DNA of 64,000 bases from an uncultured Bacteroidales bacterium (GCA_900317055.1 ONFF01000007.1:48882-112881); one strand, 5' to 3'. Shown: positions 1 to 8,545, counted from the stretch's first letter. Notes: generated from the sequence alone by a model not told the origin. Translations and numbers: made by a program.

Positions 1-121
1 CGACACCAAGGCCGGTCACGGCGGTGGCAAACCCATCTCCAAGGTTCTGGAAGAGCAGGCCGACATTTACTCGTTCATCCTGTATAACATGGGATTGACT
101 TATCCGAAAGAAGCAAAATAA
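1..121 (+). CDS. Prolyl oligopeptidase (S9A family), 3' end only
   Basis: Only the last 39 codons are in the window, reading in frame from base 2 to a TAA at 119-121. The peptide has AGHGGGK followed by a helix with ADIYSF and a short tail. This matches the extreme C-terminus of S9A prolyl oligopeptidases, where the His of AGHGGG is the catalytic-triad histidine. The enzyme would cleave after proline in short peptides. The Ser and Asp of the triad lie upstream of the window and cannot be checked. A strong hairpin follows directly, so this is the last gene of its transcript. Confidence 0.8.
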   Translation, partial: DTKAGHGGGKPISKVLEEQADIYSFILYNMGLTYPKEAK

Positions 122-140
122 TCGCTGGACTAAAACGCTT

Positions 141-176
141 AAATCGCCCGTTGGATCTTTTTCCAATGGGCGATTT
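141..176 (+). terminator. Rho-independent terminator after the peptidase gene
   Basis: AAATCGCCCGTTGGA pairs with TCCAATGGGCGATTT across a very short loop. The 15-bp stem has a single G-U pair. It lies 19 bases after the stop codon. Confidence 0.85.
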
Positions 177-188
177 TGATTATTTTAC

Positions 189-196
189 TACTTTTG
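189..196 (+). promoter_or_regulatory. Bacteroidetes -7 promoter element (TACTTTTG)
   Basis: TACTTTTG matches the TAnnTTTG consensus known for Bacteroidetes and lies 17 bases before the ATG at 214. No clear -33 TTTG element is visible. Confidence 0.6.
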
Positions 197-213
197 CTCC
201 AAATTTATAACCA

Positions 214-1365
214 ATGAAAAGACTCCTGACTACGATAATCCTATCCTTTGGCATTGCCTCTTTGTACGCCCAAGAAAACTCATTTTTTGGAAAAGTCAAC
301 CATTTCCTGACCAAGCCCGCAGTGGTCGATACGACACGCATCTATCAGCCGAGCCCCTGTTTCTCATTGGGCTTGTTCACCACAGGACAAAAAGCTGGCT
401 TCGATGTGGATGCCAATTTCATGATTGATTTCGCTAACAATGAAAGGCTAGCAGGCTTGTCGCAATACAGTCTTTCCGAGAACCTCTGCAAAAAGATAGG
501 CCTTGAAGTTGGCTATGGTAATGTCGCCTTGGGTTACAGCCTTGAAGTGGGGCCTCGAAGCGCATGGAAAAAGAGTGCCTTCGGCTTAGGCATCATGGGC
601 AAGTCGTGGGGCGCGAAGTTCAATTATTCTAAAATCACCAATCCTTTCATTTCTTCGTTTACCGTTGGGCAAGAGGGTAATGAGGGCTACTTTCACGATG
701 AAATCATCACCGAAGAGGCTGCTGTTTTGAAGAATTTTACCATTGACGGCTACTATGTCTTCAACAACAAGCGTTTTGCCTACCCTGCCGCCTATAAGAT
801 TGGTCTCATACAACGCCATACGGCGGGCTCCTGGATGCTGACGGCACGCTATATGCAAGGCAGCCTATACAACTCCCCTGAAGCTTCATGGGATTCCTAC
901 AATATGCTGGACTGCTTCTCCACCATGCAAGCTTCCGTAGGTGGAGGCTATTCGGTCAATTTTGTGCTTTGGCATAAAAATCCCGTTGGACCTCGTGACG
1001 AAGGCTTGGGTAATCTCACCATTAATTTGACGGCTATGCCTGTGATTACCTTAGTCAATTACCTGAAAACCACATCTTATGAATACGGCTCTGACGAGGA
1101 GACCAATGAGGTTTACAGTACTGGAGAAAAGATTTCTAAGATTTGGTGCTATCCCATGCCTAACTATATTGGAAGTGCCGCCTTTAGCCTTACCATGTGG
1201 CGATTCTTTTTCTCCACCCAGTTCACTTACAACAGGTTCTATTTCCGTAGTCGCGACGCCTTCAATGCCAGCCAGATGGACCTGCCCAATTATGTGGACG
1301 ACCTCAGTTTCAGAGGCACTTTCCACGACTGGATGCTGAAAGGAATATTGGTTTATAGGTTCTGA
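214..1365 (+). CDS. DUF4421-like outer-membrane protein
   Basis: The 383-residue protein starts with a signal peptide that probably ends at YAQ (about residue 20). The rest is rich in alternating aromatic and glycine segments. It ends in Phe (VYRF), as outer-membrane beta-barrels often do. The stretch SAFGLGIMGKSWGAKFNYSK resembles the 'G.G.SVGKWGFEFQY' core of DUF4421 proteins, a Bacteroidetes family of unknown function. It has its own promoter and no operon partner, and the next gene is convergent. The barrel and outer-membrane location are inferred, and the family assignment rests on recalled pattern similarity. Confidence 0.65.
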   Translation: MKRLLTTIILSFGIASLYAQENSFFGKVNHFLTKPAVVDTTRIYQPSPCFSLGLFTTGQKAGFDVDANFMIDFANNERLAGLSQYSLSENLCKKIGLEVGYGNVALGYSLEVGPRSAWKKSAFGLGIMGKSWGAKFNYSKITNPFISSFTVGQEGNEGYFHDEIITEEAAVLKNFTIDGYYVFNNKRFAYPAAYKIGLIQRHTAGSWMLTARYMQGSLYNSPEASWDSYNMLDCFSTMQASVGGGYSVNFVLWHKNPVGPRDEGLGNLTINLTAMPVITLVNYLKTTSYEYGSDEETNEVYSTGEKISKIWCYPMPNYIGSAAFSLTMWRFFFSTQFTYNRFYFRSRDAFNASQMDLPNYVDDLSFRGTFHDWMLKGILVYRF

Positions 1366-1383
1366 ACCAATTGTTAGTTATAT

Positions 1384-1872
1384 CTACCAACAATATTTCA
1401 CCGCATACCAAATGGCCACAAACTGTTCGATGGTGACATTGTCGGAAAGGGTGAAATCGACATCCGATGAATAGCTGGAGTTGTCTTTGTACACTTTGAG
1501 ACCTTTCTTGTTGGCAAAAATGTCTGATGTATAGCTCGAATTGCCTTTGTAAAGCTTGCCATCCTTGACGGTGAAAACAACATCGGATGAATACGATGAT
1601 GTCCCTCTATAGACTTTACCATCCCTGATGGTGAACAGTATATCACTACGGTAGGTGGAATTGTTCTTGTACACCTTGTTGTCATCAATTCGGCAGAGGA
1701 TATCGGAGTTGTATGAGGAATTTCCTTTATACACTTTATTATCCCTCAAGTTGCATATCACATCGCTGCTGTATGAGGAATTTCCTTTATACACTTTCAC
1801 TTGGGCGAATCCACTGACAAAAGCAAAGCATAGCAACAAGGTTGTCATGATTATCCGATAAGGGGTTTTCAT
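1384..1872 (-). CDS. Exported protein made of six 20-residue repeats (unknown function)
   Basis: The 162-residue protein has a signal peptide (to about A23-Q24). Residues 26-145 are six consecutive 20-residue repeats of the form KVYKGNSSYSSDVxxxxxDN/G, and a 17-residue tail ends in KYCW. Each repeat predicts two short beta-strands separated by polar turns, which suggests a beta-solenoid or other stacked-strand fold. The first two repeats are nearly identical in DNA as well: TGAGGAATTTCCTTTATACA recurs 60 bp apart, so the array has expanded recently or is being homogenised. It is convergent with the DUF4421 gene. I do not recognise a named family. Confidence 0.75.
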   Translation of the reverse strand: MKTPYRIIMTTLLLCFAFVSGFAQVKVYKGNSSYSSDVICNLRDNKVYKGNSSYNSDILCRIDDNKVYKNNSTYRSDILFTIRDGKVYRGTSSYSSDVVFTVKDGKLYKGNSSYTSDIFANKKGLKVYKDNSSYSSDVDFTLSDNVTIEQFVAIWYAVKYCW

Positions 1873-1936
1873 GGTAGTCGGATTTATGTTTACCCTGCAA
1901 AAATAGGTAATTCTCTATTTCCTCGCCACTATCTGC

Positions 1937-2845
1937 CTACTCCATCGGCAGTTTCTCATACGTGTAGGTAGCCTTCTCCCCTACATTGACGACCAAATAA
2001 CTCGGTGTCACCTTGCCGTCGTTGAGGTTGTCAGTCATGATGTATTGCACACCGCCGAACTGACGCTGTTCGCGCATGTGGAAGTGACCCATAATCACCA
2101 TATCCACATTGTTGTTGCTCATCAGGTCCATGAAGGCATATTGTTCATCCTGCGGCAAGTTGGCAGCAGGCGTGGTGGTGTAGTTGTACGAGGTGCGGAA
2201 CAACCAATTGTGACTGATGACGAAGCAGTGACGGTAGTCCTTGCGATGCGAGAGCTTCTCCTCCAGCCATTCCAGCTGACGCTTGCCATGGGTGCCGTTA
2301 CCCGAATCCAAAAAGATGAACAAATCTTTGTATCCACTGACGGTATTCACCGTTACGGTATAGGTCGAGGTGTGGAAATACTGCTTGAAGAACGGAGTGC
2401 AATCGAAGTACACATCATGGTTGCCCATGACCAAGAAACATGGGTCGTTTTTTACTTGATTCACGGAATCGTAACGCAATGCGTCGTTAGTCATTCTGAA
2501 ACCTGCTTCGCCGCTCTCGTTGACCATGTCACCAGCGTGGATGGCAAAGATGGCCTTAGGGTCGTTGCGCTCGGCGGTGATGTATTTGTAGAGGCGGTCT
2601 TTCTCGCCATGTGGCACGATGCTGTCGCGCTCGGAATAGTGCGAGTCGGAGCAGGAATAGACATGGTACTCGTCAGGAGCATTCTCGATAACGGGTTCAC
2701 TGTTTTGGGCGTTGTAGTCGAGCCAGTCGGCGACGCGCTCTTCGGTGTCGCTCCGGTTGACGACCATGCCAGCAATGTCAAGACGGTTGCAGCCTGTAGC
2801 AAAGATCGCGGCTGCTGCGATGATAAATATAAAGTGTTTTTTCAT
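1937..2845 (-). CDS. Calcineurin-like metallophosphoesterase lipoprotein
   Basis: The 302-residue protein has a lipoprotein signal (FATGC, Cys19), so it is probably anchored in the envelope. The metal-binding motifs of calcineurin-like phosphoesterases occur in order: SDSH (a D-x-H), HAGDM, MGNHD, SHNW and GHFH. Such enzymes hydrolyse phosphomono- or diesters with a di-metal centre. The natural substrate cannot be read from sequence. Its start lies 5 bases after the stop of the barrel gene 2851-3549, so the two probably form one transcript, with a phosphoesterase and an outer-membrane protein made together. Confidence 0.88.
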   Translation of the reverse strand: MKKHFIFIIAAAAIFATGCNRLDIAGMVVNRSDTEERVADWLDYNAQNSEPVIENAPDEYHVYSCSDSHYSERDSIVPHGEKDRLYKYITAERNDPKAIFAIHAGDMVNESGEAGFRMTNDALRYDSVNQVKNDPCFLVMGNHDVYFDCTPFFKQYFHTSTYTVTVNTVSGYKDLFIFLDSGNGTHGKRQLEWLEEKLSHRKDYRHCFVISHNWLFRTSYNYTTTPAANLPQDEQYAFMDLMSNNNVDMVIMGHFHMREQRQFGGVQYIMTDNLNDGKVTPSYLVVNVGEKATYTYEKLPME

Positions 2846-2850
2846 GATGT

Positions 2851-3549
2851 TCAGTTTTTAGGTTTCCAAATCAGTCCGACATTGCCGTACCAGCCATTGT
2901 ATTGTGCCGAGAGGTTGAGTACGCCGCTGGGATGCAGTCCTGCTTCGGCAGTCAAGCGCAGCCCATTGCCGAGGTCGTAATAGCCATTCACGCTATAGAA
3001 GAATAAGGTGAAACGCTCGATGACAAAATCCCTGTAGTTGGACACGCGTGCACCCACATTCCAAGGATGCTCTTGGTCAAACAGATTGCCTTCTACACAG
3101 AAAGTGACATTCATCGGCTCAAAAACAGTCTCCATACCGCCATTTTTACGCAACGGTATAGGTGCCGTGTAGCGGTTGGTCAAGCCCAACTGGAAGTTGA
3201 AATGGCGGTTGCGCCAGCCTAAGTCAAACACACCATTGAATTCCTGCAAATTGTAATTTGGGAACAAACGATACAAATAACGGTTTTCCAAATAAAGTGT
3301 GCCACAATTGGCCTTGAGCAGATTCACCTGGTATTGCAGGTTGATGGCATGACAGTTCAGCGTCGTGCCTTGATAGCCAAAGCCAATGTTGAAGTTTTCG
3401 GCCAACTGATAGTCAGCTTTTAAGGCCAACGAGGCACTATTGCCGGAAGTATGCGTGTAATCGTACTCGCCATAGGTTTGCAAAGTCCACTGCGCCCTTG
3501 CGGCAAAGGCGAAGAGCAGCAGACCGAGTGTAATCAGTACTTTCTTCAT
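2851..3549 (-). CDS. Predicted outer-membrane beta-barrel protein
   Basis: The 232-residue protein has a signal peptide ending near ARAQ (about residue 20). It then has repeated amphipathic strands, for example NFNIGFGYQGTTL, HFNFQLGLTNRY and LRLTAEAGLHPSG, with many Tyr, Phe, Asn and Gly residues. This composition suggests a 10-12-strand barrel. I recognise no named family. It is the first gene of a two-gene unit with the downstream phosphoesterase lipoprotein. The divergent gene at 3652 begins about 100 bases upstream. Confidence 0.6.
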   Translation of the reverse strand: MKKVLITLGLLLFAFAARAQWTLQTYGEYDYTHTSGNSASLALKADYQLAENFNIGFGYQGTTLNCHAINLQYQVNLLKANCGTLYLENRYLYRLFPNYNLQEFNGVFDLGWRNRHFNFQLGLTNRYTAPIPLRKNGGMETVFEPMNVTFCVEGNLFDQEHPWNVGARVSNYRDFVIERFTLFFYSVNGYYDLGNGLRLTAEAGLHPSGVLNLSAQYNGWYGNVGLIWKPKN

Positions 3550-3616
3550 AGGTTAAAAATTTGGCGCAAAAGTAAGGAAAAGTCTAAAGCGAATGAAAAG
3601 CGATGGCTCTTTTTCC

Positions 3617-3624
3617 TATTTTTG
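3617..3624 (+). promoter_or_regulatory. Bacteroidetes -7 promoter element (TATTTTTG)
   Basis: TATTTTTG fits TAnnTTTG and lies 27 bases before the ATG at 3652. That placement favours 3652 over starts further upstream. Confidence 0.6.
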
Positions 3625-3651
3625 CACTTCATTCAAAATACCTTATTGTTT

Positions 3652-4956
3652 ATGAAAAGCATATTTATCGGAATCTTCAGCCCGCTCGTTTTCAGCTTTT
3701 TATCTCTTAATCTTTCTGCCCAATATGGCCCTCAGTTCGATAATCGTGGTTTTGAGCAATGGACCGACCGCGTCAGCGAACCTGTCCATTGGCATTCAGG
3801 AGGCACGGCGACTGGTACTTTTTCCGGGTTCGTGTCAAGCCAAATCGAAACCTCAACACAAACTCGACCTGGTTCAACAGGAAGCAAGAGCGCCCGAGTG
3901 TTCCCAACGAGCGTGCTCGGAATCACGGCCAATGGCAACATCACCAACGGTCGCATGAATGCCGGCAGCATGTCGGCCACTGGCTCCAGCAACTACAACT
4001 ACACACAACGCTCCCAAGGCGCATACAACACTCCCATTAATCAACTTCCTGACTCGATTTCTGTTTGGGTATGCTTCCGCAGTCAAAGCACCTCAGATAA
4101 AGCCCAAGTGAAAGCCGTAGTCCACGGTGACGCCGACTATAAATTCATCGCCAACGGCACGGAAGAGCCTACCGACAAACATGTCGCCACAGCAGTGTCG
4201 TCATTCACTCGCACTTCAACCGCCAATGGCGCTTACACTTGGCGTCGTTTGAGCATCCCGTTCAACAACAATGGTCCCTGCACCGATGTGCGCTACATCC
4301 TTTTTACAGCGACCACCAATGAAACACCTGGCACGGGCAGCACCAGCGATGATTTGTTCATCGATGATGTTTTGCTGATTTACAAGCCGACACTTAGGTT
4401 GGGCAACCTTAACCAAACCCAATTCAAGCCCGATGAATCCATTAGCATTAACTTCACGCTTACGGGAACCATGTCGCCCGATAATCTCAATAATGCTCCA
4501 AATGAAGTCATTGCCCAGCTTTCCGATGCCAATGGCAACTTCAGCAATCCCATTGAGTTGGGCCGAAAAACCACAAACGGAAGCGGTGACATCATAGGAA
4601 CCATTCCGAGTGTGCCCAATGGCGACCACTATCGTGTTCGTGTGGTTTCCACTAATTATCCCATGATTGGGGACAACATTCAAGAAATCCGCATTTCAGA
4701 TACCTTGGACATCAATGAGAACTCGTTTTTTTGTAGTCTGTACCCCAACCCTTTCACCACTACCTTGAATGTCATAACGGAAGATGAGGTCAAAAGCATT
4801 CGTGTCTATGATATTAACGGTCGAATGCTGAAGGAACAGTATGTTTCGGGCACACAATTCAATCTTGATCTGAGCGAATTGAGTATAGGTACCTATCTGC
4901 TGCAAATCAATCACGGCCTTTGGCAAAGTTTTCACCGAATGATGAAAGTCGAATAA
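3652..4956 (+). CDS. PCMD-domain-like secreted protein with T9SS sorting domain
   Basis: The open frame extends upstream, but the ATG at 3652 follows a promoter element and opens a signal peptide ending at LSAQ, giving 434 residues. Residues of about 22-245 begin GFEQWTDR...VHW and continue through a beta-rich module with DDLFIDDVLLIY. This pattern resembles the Bacteroidetes PCMD (putative carbohydrate metabolism) jelly-roll domain. The end carries YPNPF...SIRVYDINGRML...GTYLLQI, a type A T9SS sorting domain of about 75 residues. The protein should therefore be exported through T9SS and anchored or released at the surface. The ligand is unknown, and glycan binding is an inference. Confidence 0.75.
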   Translation: MKSIFIGIFSPLVFSFLSLNLSAQYGPQFDNRGFEQWTDRVSEPVHWHSGGTATGTFSGFVSSQIETSTQTRPGSTGSKSARVFPTSVLGITANGNITNGRMNAGSMSATGSSNYNYTQRSQGAYNTPINQLPDSISVWVCFRSQSTSDKAQVKAVVHGDADYKFIANGTEEPTDKHVATAVSSFTRTSTANGAYTWRRLSIPFNNNGPCTDVRYILFTATTNETPGTGSTSDDLFIDDVLLIYKPTLRLGNLNQTQFKPDESISINFTLTGTMSPDNLNNAPNEVIAQLSDANGNFSNPIELGRKTTNGSGDIIGTIPSVPNGDHYRVRVVSTNYPMIGDNIQEIRISDTLDINENSFFCSLYPNPFTTTLNVITEDEVKSIRVYDINGRMLKEQYVSGTQFNLDLSELSIGTYLLQINHGLWQSFHRMMKVE

Positions 4957-4960
4957 AAAG

Positions 4961-4995
4961 AAATCGCGACGAGGTTCTTCCCCGCCGCGATTTTC
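4961..4995. terminator. Bidirectional terminator between convergent genes
   Basis: AAATCGCGACGAGG can pair with CCCCGCCGCGATTT across a 5-base loop. There is a T-rich run on the + side and an A-rich run on the other. It separates the T9SS protein (+) from the superoxide dismutase gene (-). Confidence 0.75.
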
Positions 4996-5012
4996 TTTTA
5001 GATGCGTTTTGT

Positions 5013-5591
5013 TTAGAGTCTTTCGTTCACCACATCCCAGTCGATGATCTGCCACAAAGCATTCAGATGGTCAGGACGACGGTTCTGGTAGTCGATGTAA
5101 TAGGCGTGCTCCCAAACGTCGAAAGTCAGCAAGGGCTTGAAGCCGCGTTGTACGGGGTTGCCGGCATTGGTCTCCTGCGTGATTTGCAGTTTGCCGTCTT
5201 TGTCGACGGAGAGCCACACCCAGCCCGAGCCAAACAAGGTTGCGCCTTTCTTCGTGAATTCCTCCTTGAAAGCGTCGAATGAGCCGAACTGTTGGTCGAT
5301 CCACTCGGCAATCACGCCTGTGGGCTTGTTGTCGGCTTTCGGAGCGCGGAACTGTGTGAAATACAAGTTGTGGTTCAAAATCTGGCCAGCGTTGTTGAAC
5401 ACGCCACCGTCGGCGGTCTTCACGATTTCCTCCAAAGGCATGTCTTCGTATTTTGTGCCTTCGATGGCCGCATTCAGGTTGTTGACATAGGCGTTCAAGT
5501 GTTTGCCGTGGTGGAATCCCAGAGTCTCTTTGCTGATAACGGGTTCCAAAGCATTTGCCTCATAGGGCAATTTGATGAGTTCGTATTTCAT
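5013..5591 (-). CDS. sodB: Superoxide dismutase, Fe/Mn family
   Basis: The 192-residue protein is full length for the Fe/Mn SOD family. The four metal ligands are His27 (FHHGKH), His74 (ILNHNLYF), Asp158 and His162 (DVWEHAYY). Gln70, in the NNAGQILNH stretch, occupies the place of the active-site Gln typical of iron enzymes. In Mn enzymes this position is Gly and the Gln comes from a later loop. Enzymes of this group in Bacteroides and Porphyromonas are known to work with either metal, so cambialistic use is possible. There is no signal peptide, so it is cytosolic. It would protect this presumably anaerobic cell from superoxide. It is monocistronic between two hairpins. Confidence 0.95.
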   Translation of the reverse strand: MKYELIKLPYEANALEPVISKETLGFHHGKHLNAYVNNLNAAIEGTKYEDMPLEEIVKTADGGVFNNAGQILNHNLYFTQFRAPKADNKPTGVIAEWIDQQFGSFDAFKEEFTKKGATLFGSGWVWLSVDKDGKLQITQETNAGNPVQRGFKPLLTFDVWEHAYYIDYQNRRPDHLNALWQIIDWDVVNERL

Positions 5592-5651
5592 ATGATGTCG
5601 TTTGAGTGATTTGACTGCAAAAATATGAAAAAAATCAAAATATAAAAAATA

Positions 5652-5690
5652 ACCGCCTATGTCATTTCCTTGGAAATCTATAGGCGGTCA
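5652..5690 (-). terminator. rpoD terminator (two-storey hairpin)
   Basis: ACCGCCTAT pairs with ATAGGCGGT, and an inner ATTTCC/GGAAAT stem stacks on it across a small asymmetric internal loop. On the minus strand the hairpin is followed by TTATTTTTTATA. The same skeleton occurs at 13593-13645. Confidence 0.85.
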
Positions 5691-5694
5691 TTTT

Positions 5695-6561
5695 TCATTG
5701 GTTCATGTACATCTGGTAAAGTGGAGAGTTGGGTTCCGTTTTCAGACGTTTTAGTGCACGGTCGCGAAGCTGACGGGTGCGTTCACGCGAGATGTCGAGC
5801 TTCATGGCGATCTCTTCCAAGGAATACTCACGCGAAGTGCCGAGCCCGAAGTACATGCTGATGATGGTTCGTTCCTTCTCGTTGAGCATGTCGAGCGAGT
5901 TGCGGATGGCGTTGCTGGTCGATTCCTGCTCCACGGCAGCATCGGTCTTCACTTCATCATCGGGGACAAACACATCCAAGAAGTTGGCATCGTCTTCATC
6001 ATCCAAAGGCGCGTCGGTCGACACGGTGCGCGAGTTGAGGTTCATCAGCTGTTCCACCTTGTCTTCAGGCATATTGATCTCGTCGGCAATCTCCTTGATG
6101 GTAGGACGGCGCTCCAGCCTCTGTTCCAACAAGGAAACGGCCTTCTTCACCTTCGCCAAAGCGCCTACCTGGTTCATGGGCAGACGAATAATGCGTGCCT
6201 GTTCGGCCACGGCCTGCAAGATGCTCTGACGGATCCACCATACGGCATACGAGATAAACTTGAAGCCTCTGGTCTCATCGAAACGTTGGGCGGCTTTCAC
6301 CAACCCCAAATTGCCCTCATTAATCAGGTCTTGCAAGCTAAGACCTTGGTTTTGATACTGTTTGGCCACCGAAACGACGAAGCGTAGGTTGGCCCTGACC
6401 AGCTTGTCCAATGCGACCTGGTCTCCCGCTTTGATGCGCTGCGCCAGTTCGACTTCCTCGTCGGTGGTCAGCAACGCCTCCTTCGCAATGTCAGCCAGAT
6501 ACTTGTCCAAAGTACCTGCATTGCGGTTGGTGATTTGCTTTGAAATTTTTAGTTGTCTCAT
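5695..6561 (-). CDS. rpoD: Primary sigma factor of RNA polymerase (Bacteroidetes RpoD type)
   Basis: The 288-residue sigma-70 protein lacks region 1.1 and the long non-conserved insert, as expected for Bacteroidetes housekeeping sigma factors. Region 1.2 begins near DKYLADIAKE. Region 2 contains LVRANLRFVVSVAKQYQ and the -10-reading FKFISYAVWWIRQSI. Region 3 contains AVSLLEQRLERRPT. Region 4.2 is the helix-turn-helix SLEEIAMKLDISRERTRQLR. It directs core polymerase to promoters of the TTTG / TAnnTTTG type seen across this window. A terminator lies 4 bases after the stop. The upstream region holds a separate hairpin (6653-6688) that could lie in the leader. Confidence 0.97.
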   Translation of the reverse strand: MRQLKISKQITNRNAGTLDKYLADIAKEALLTTDEEVELAQRIKAGDQVALDKLVRANLRFVVSVAKQYQNQGLSLQDLINEGNLGLVKAAQRFDETRGFKFISYAVWWIRQSILQAVAEQARIIRLPMNQVGALAKVKKAVSLLEQRLERRPTIKEIADEINMPEDKVEQLMNLNSRTVSTDAPLDDEDDANFLDVFVPDDEVKTDAAVEQESTSNAIRNSLDMLNEKERTIISMYFGLGTSREYSLEEIAMKLDISRERTRQLRDRALKRLKTEPNSPLYQMYMNQ

Positions 6562-6877
6562 TTCTTCGTAATCTTTTATTGTTTATTAGTGCTTGTTTTC
6601 ATGTTCTCACACATCATACCAATCTCCTCAGTTTTTTTGCATAATCTTCTAGCTTGGGAGGAAAGTGGGTTTGCGCTTTCACTCCCAGACTAAAAGTAAA
6701 ATACTACAATAATCGTACCGAAATCTCTGTTTTTCAGGGAAAAACTACATTATTTTTGACTTTTGGTTACTAGTGACTATGACTGCTTTCACTTTCGTTG
6801 AAGCGGTCATAGTCATTGTCACAAGTCATTGTCACATAGCTTCAAGTGTTTTAAGCAATTTAATCTCGCTCATTTAC
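6562..6877. other. 316-base spacer with two large hairpins and a 13-bp tandem duplication
   Basis: No credible gene is present. A hairpin at 6653-6688 pairs CTTGGGAG/GAAAG with CTTTC/ACTCCCAG and could lie in the rpoD leader. A second at 6775-6814 pairs GACTATGAC with GTCATAGTC and extends to about 16 bp with G-U pairs. It lies 64 bases past the htrA stop and may act as that gene's terminator, although no T-run follows. Directly next to it AGTCATTGTCACA is repeated in tandem (6811-6836). A TATTTTTG lies at about 6751 on the + strand with no gene after it. Confidence 0.5.
6811..6836. repeat. Tandem duplication of 13 bp
   Basis: AGTCATTGTCACA occurs at 6811-6823 and again at 6824-6836. It abuts the right arm of the 6775-6814 hairpin. 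Confidence 0.8.
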
Positions 6878-8353
6878 TTAGTAGTAGAACGATCCCGTCA
6901 TGCCGTTCGGGAAGACACCTTCGATGGTCGTGCGGCGCGAACGGGCATTCTTCAGCGCATTTTCAAGGTCGGACTTGTTGTTCACGGCATAGCCGTTCAC
7001 CTTGGTGATGACAAAGTCTACCGGAACACCCGAGTTCATGAAACGGCCTTCGCGTATTTCGACAATCTTCAGACCGTTCTTGATGTTCAGTCGGCCCATG
7101 TCGTTTTGATTGATGGGTTGCAGCATCAGCCCAAACTCCGAATTGTAGAATGCCTCGCCATTTTTGACTAGATCCACATTGCCGGCTTCATTCAACAGGG
7201 TCAGCTCATAATGATGGTGATGACCGTTGCGGTTCACCTCGACATCTACTTTGTCGCCAGGACGGTATTGTCCGATGTTTTCCTTGAGTTGTGTCGTGGA
7301 ATTCACCTTCTTGCCGTTGATGGCTGTGATCACATCACCGGCTTTCATGCCTGCCAATTTGGCAGCACCGCCTTCCGTAACTTCAGCAACATACACGCCT
7401 TCAATATTTTCCAAACCTTCCTTCTCGGCCAACTCTTGGGTGAGTTCAGCGATTTGTACGCCAAGATAGCCACGTTGTGCTGTGCCATAGAGCAAAAGGT
7501 CGTCGACTACCTTGCGCACGATGTTGGACGGGATGGCGAAGGAATAGCCTTCGTAGGAGCCCGTGTGCGAGGCGATGGCTGCGTTGATGCCAATCAGCTC
7601 ACCTTTGGTGTTCACCAGAGCGCCGCCACTATTACCAGGGTTGACAGCAGCATCGGTCTGGATAAACGACTCAACCGAAGTGCCTTCACCTAAAATACTG
7701 AGGTTACGCGCCTTGGCGCTGACAATACCTGCCGTGACGGTAGAGGTCAGGTTGAAAGGATTACCTACAGCCAGTACCCATTCGCCGATGCGGACATTGT
7801 CGGAGTCGCCGAAGGTAAGGAAGTGTAAGTCGGATGCTTCCACCTTGATTAAAGCCAAGTCGGTGGTCGGGTCAGTTCCGATGATGGTAGCGGTCTTCTT
7901 AATCTTATTATTAAAGGTAACCTCCACTTCATCGGCGCCTTCCACAACATGGTTGTTGGTGACGATGTAGCCGTCGGGGGTCAGTACCACGCCGGAACCG
8001 TAGGCCACCATGGTGTTGTTGCGCGTCTGCCCTGGGTAGCCATAGATTTGGCCGAGCAAGGCTCCGAAGAAGTCCTCGTAGGTGTTACTTTGTCTCACCA
8101 CTTTGGTCATGATATGCACCACTGCGTCGACACTGTTTTCGGCGGCATCAACGAAGTCGGGAGTGTTCTCAGTAGGCACAAAAGCCGTCCGTTGCACACG
8201 GGGTTGAACTTGTTCAACTTGCGAGACGCTTTCCTCTTGCAGTTGTTCCTGTTCGTTTTGGTTCTCGTTCTCTTTCGCTTTGTTAAGCATGGCATCACAT
8301 GATGTTGCCATCAGCAGTCCGGCAAGCATCAACATCAAACTCACTTTTCTCAT
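6878..8353 (-). CDS. HtrA/Deg-family serine protease (lipoprotein-like)
   Basis: The 491-residue periplasmic protease has the trypsin-like triad His135 (TNNHVVEGAD), Asp165 (TTDLALIK) and Ser242 (NPGNSGGAL). Two PDZ domains follow: one around GVYVAEVTEGGAAKLAGMKAGDVI, the second around IVEIREGRFMNSG, ending near residue 480. The N-terminus MLMLAGLLMATSC could be a lipoprotein signal with Cys19. A Gln/Glu-rich linker (about residues 28-55) follows, which fits tethering to a membrane. The function is degradation or refolding of damaged envelope proteins. The + strand gene upstream is divergent. Confidence 0.93.
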   Translation of the reverse strand: MRKVSLMLMLAGLLMATSCDAMLNKAKENENQNEQEQLQEESVSQVEQVQPRVQRTAFVPTENTPDFVDAAENSVDAVVHIMTKVVRQSNTYEDFFGALLGQIYGYPGQTRNNTMVAYGSGVVLTPDGYIVTNNHVVEGADEVEVTFNNKIKKTATIIGTDPTTDLALIKVEASDLHFLTFGDSDNVRIGEWVLAVGNPFNLTSTVTAGIVSAKARNLSILGEGTSVESFIQTDAAVNPGNSGGALVNTKGELIGINAAIASHTGSYEGYSFAIPSNIVRKVVDDLLLYGTAQRGYLGVQIAELTQELAEKEGLENIEGVYVAEVTEGGAAKLAGMKAGDVITAINGKKVNSTTQLKENIGQYRPGDKVDVEVNRNGHHHHYELTLLNEAGNVDLVKNGEAFYNSEFGLMLQPINQNDMGRLNIKNGLKIVEIREGRFMNSGVPVDFVITKVNGYAVNNKSDLENALKNARSRRTTIEGVFPNGMTGSFYY

Positions 8354-8433
8354 CTTGTCTCAATTTTATGGTTTCTTTTCTGTTTTATAGTTTCATTAAT
8401 GCTTTTTTTCAACCTTTATTGCACTGAAAAGTG

Positions 8434-8441
8434 TATTTTTG
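8434..8441 (+). promoter_or_regulatory. Bacteroidetes -7 promoter element (TATTTTTG)
   Basis: TATTTTTG lies inside the 5' extension of the acetyltransferase frame. Transcription would therefore begin after the in-frame codons at 8399-8440, which argues against a start at 8399. Confidence 0.5.
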
Positions 8442-8545
8442 TCGAAAATTTGACTAAGTCGAATCCGACGATTTCAGCGGGCTATGCCAATCAAATTATG
8501 TGCCAGCCTGCTTGGAAAAGTGGTATTTTCAACGAATTGGACAAA

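Noticed and set aside
1384-1872. Regular 60-bp repeats resembling a CRISPR array
   Set aside because: The repeats abut without unique spacers, keep an open frame and encode a 20-residue protein repeat behind a signal peptide. No cas gene is nearby.
2045-2980. Long + strand open frame opposite the phosphoesterase gene
   Set aside because: It spans two genes on the other strand, and its translation shows no recognisable domain. The phosphoesterase metal motifs confirm the minus strand.
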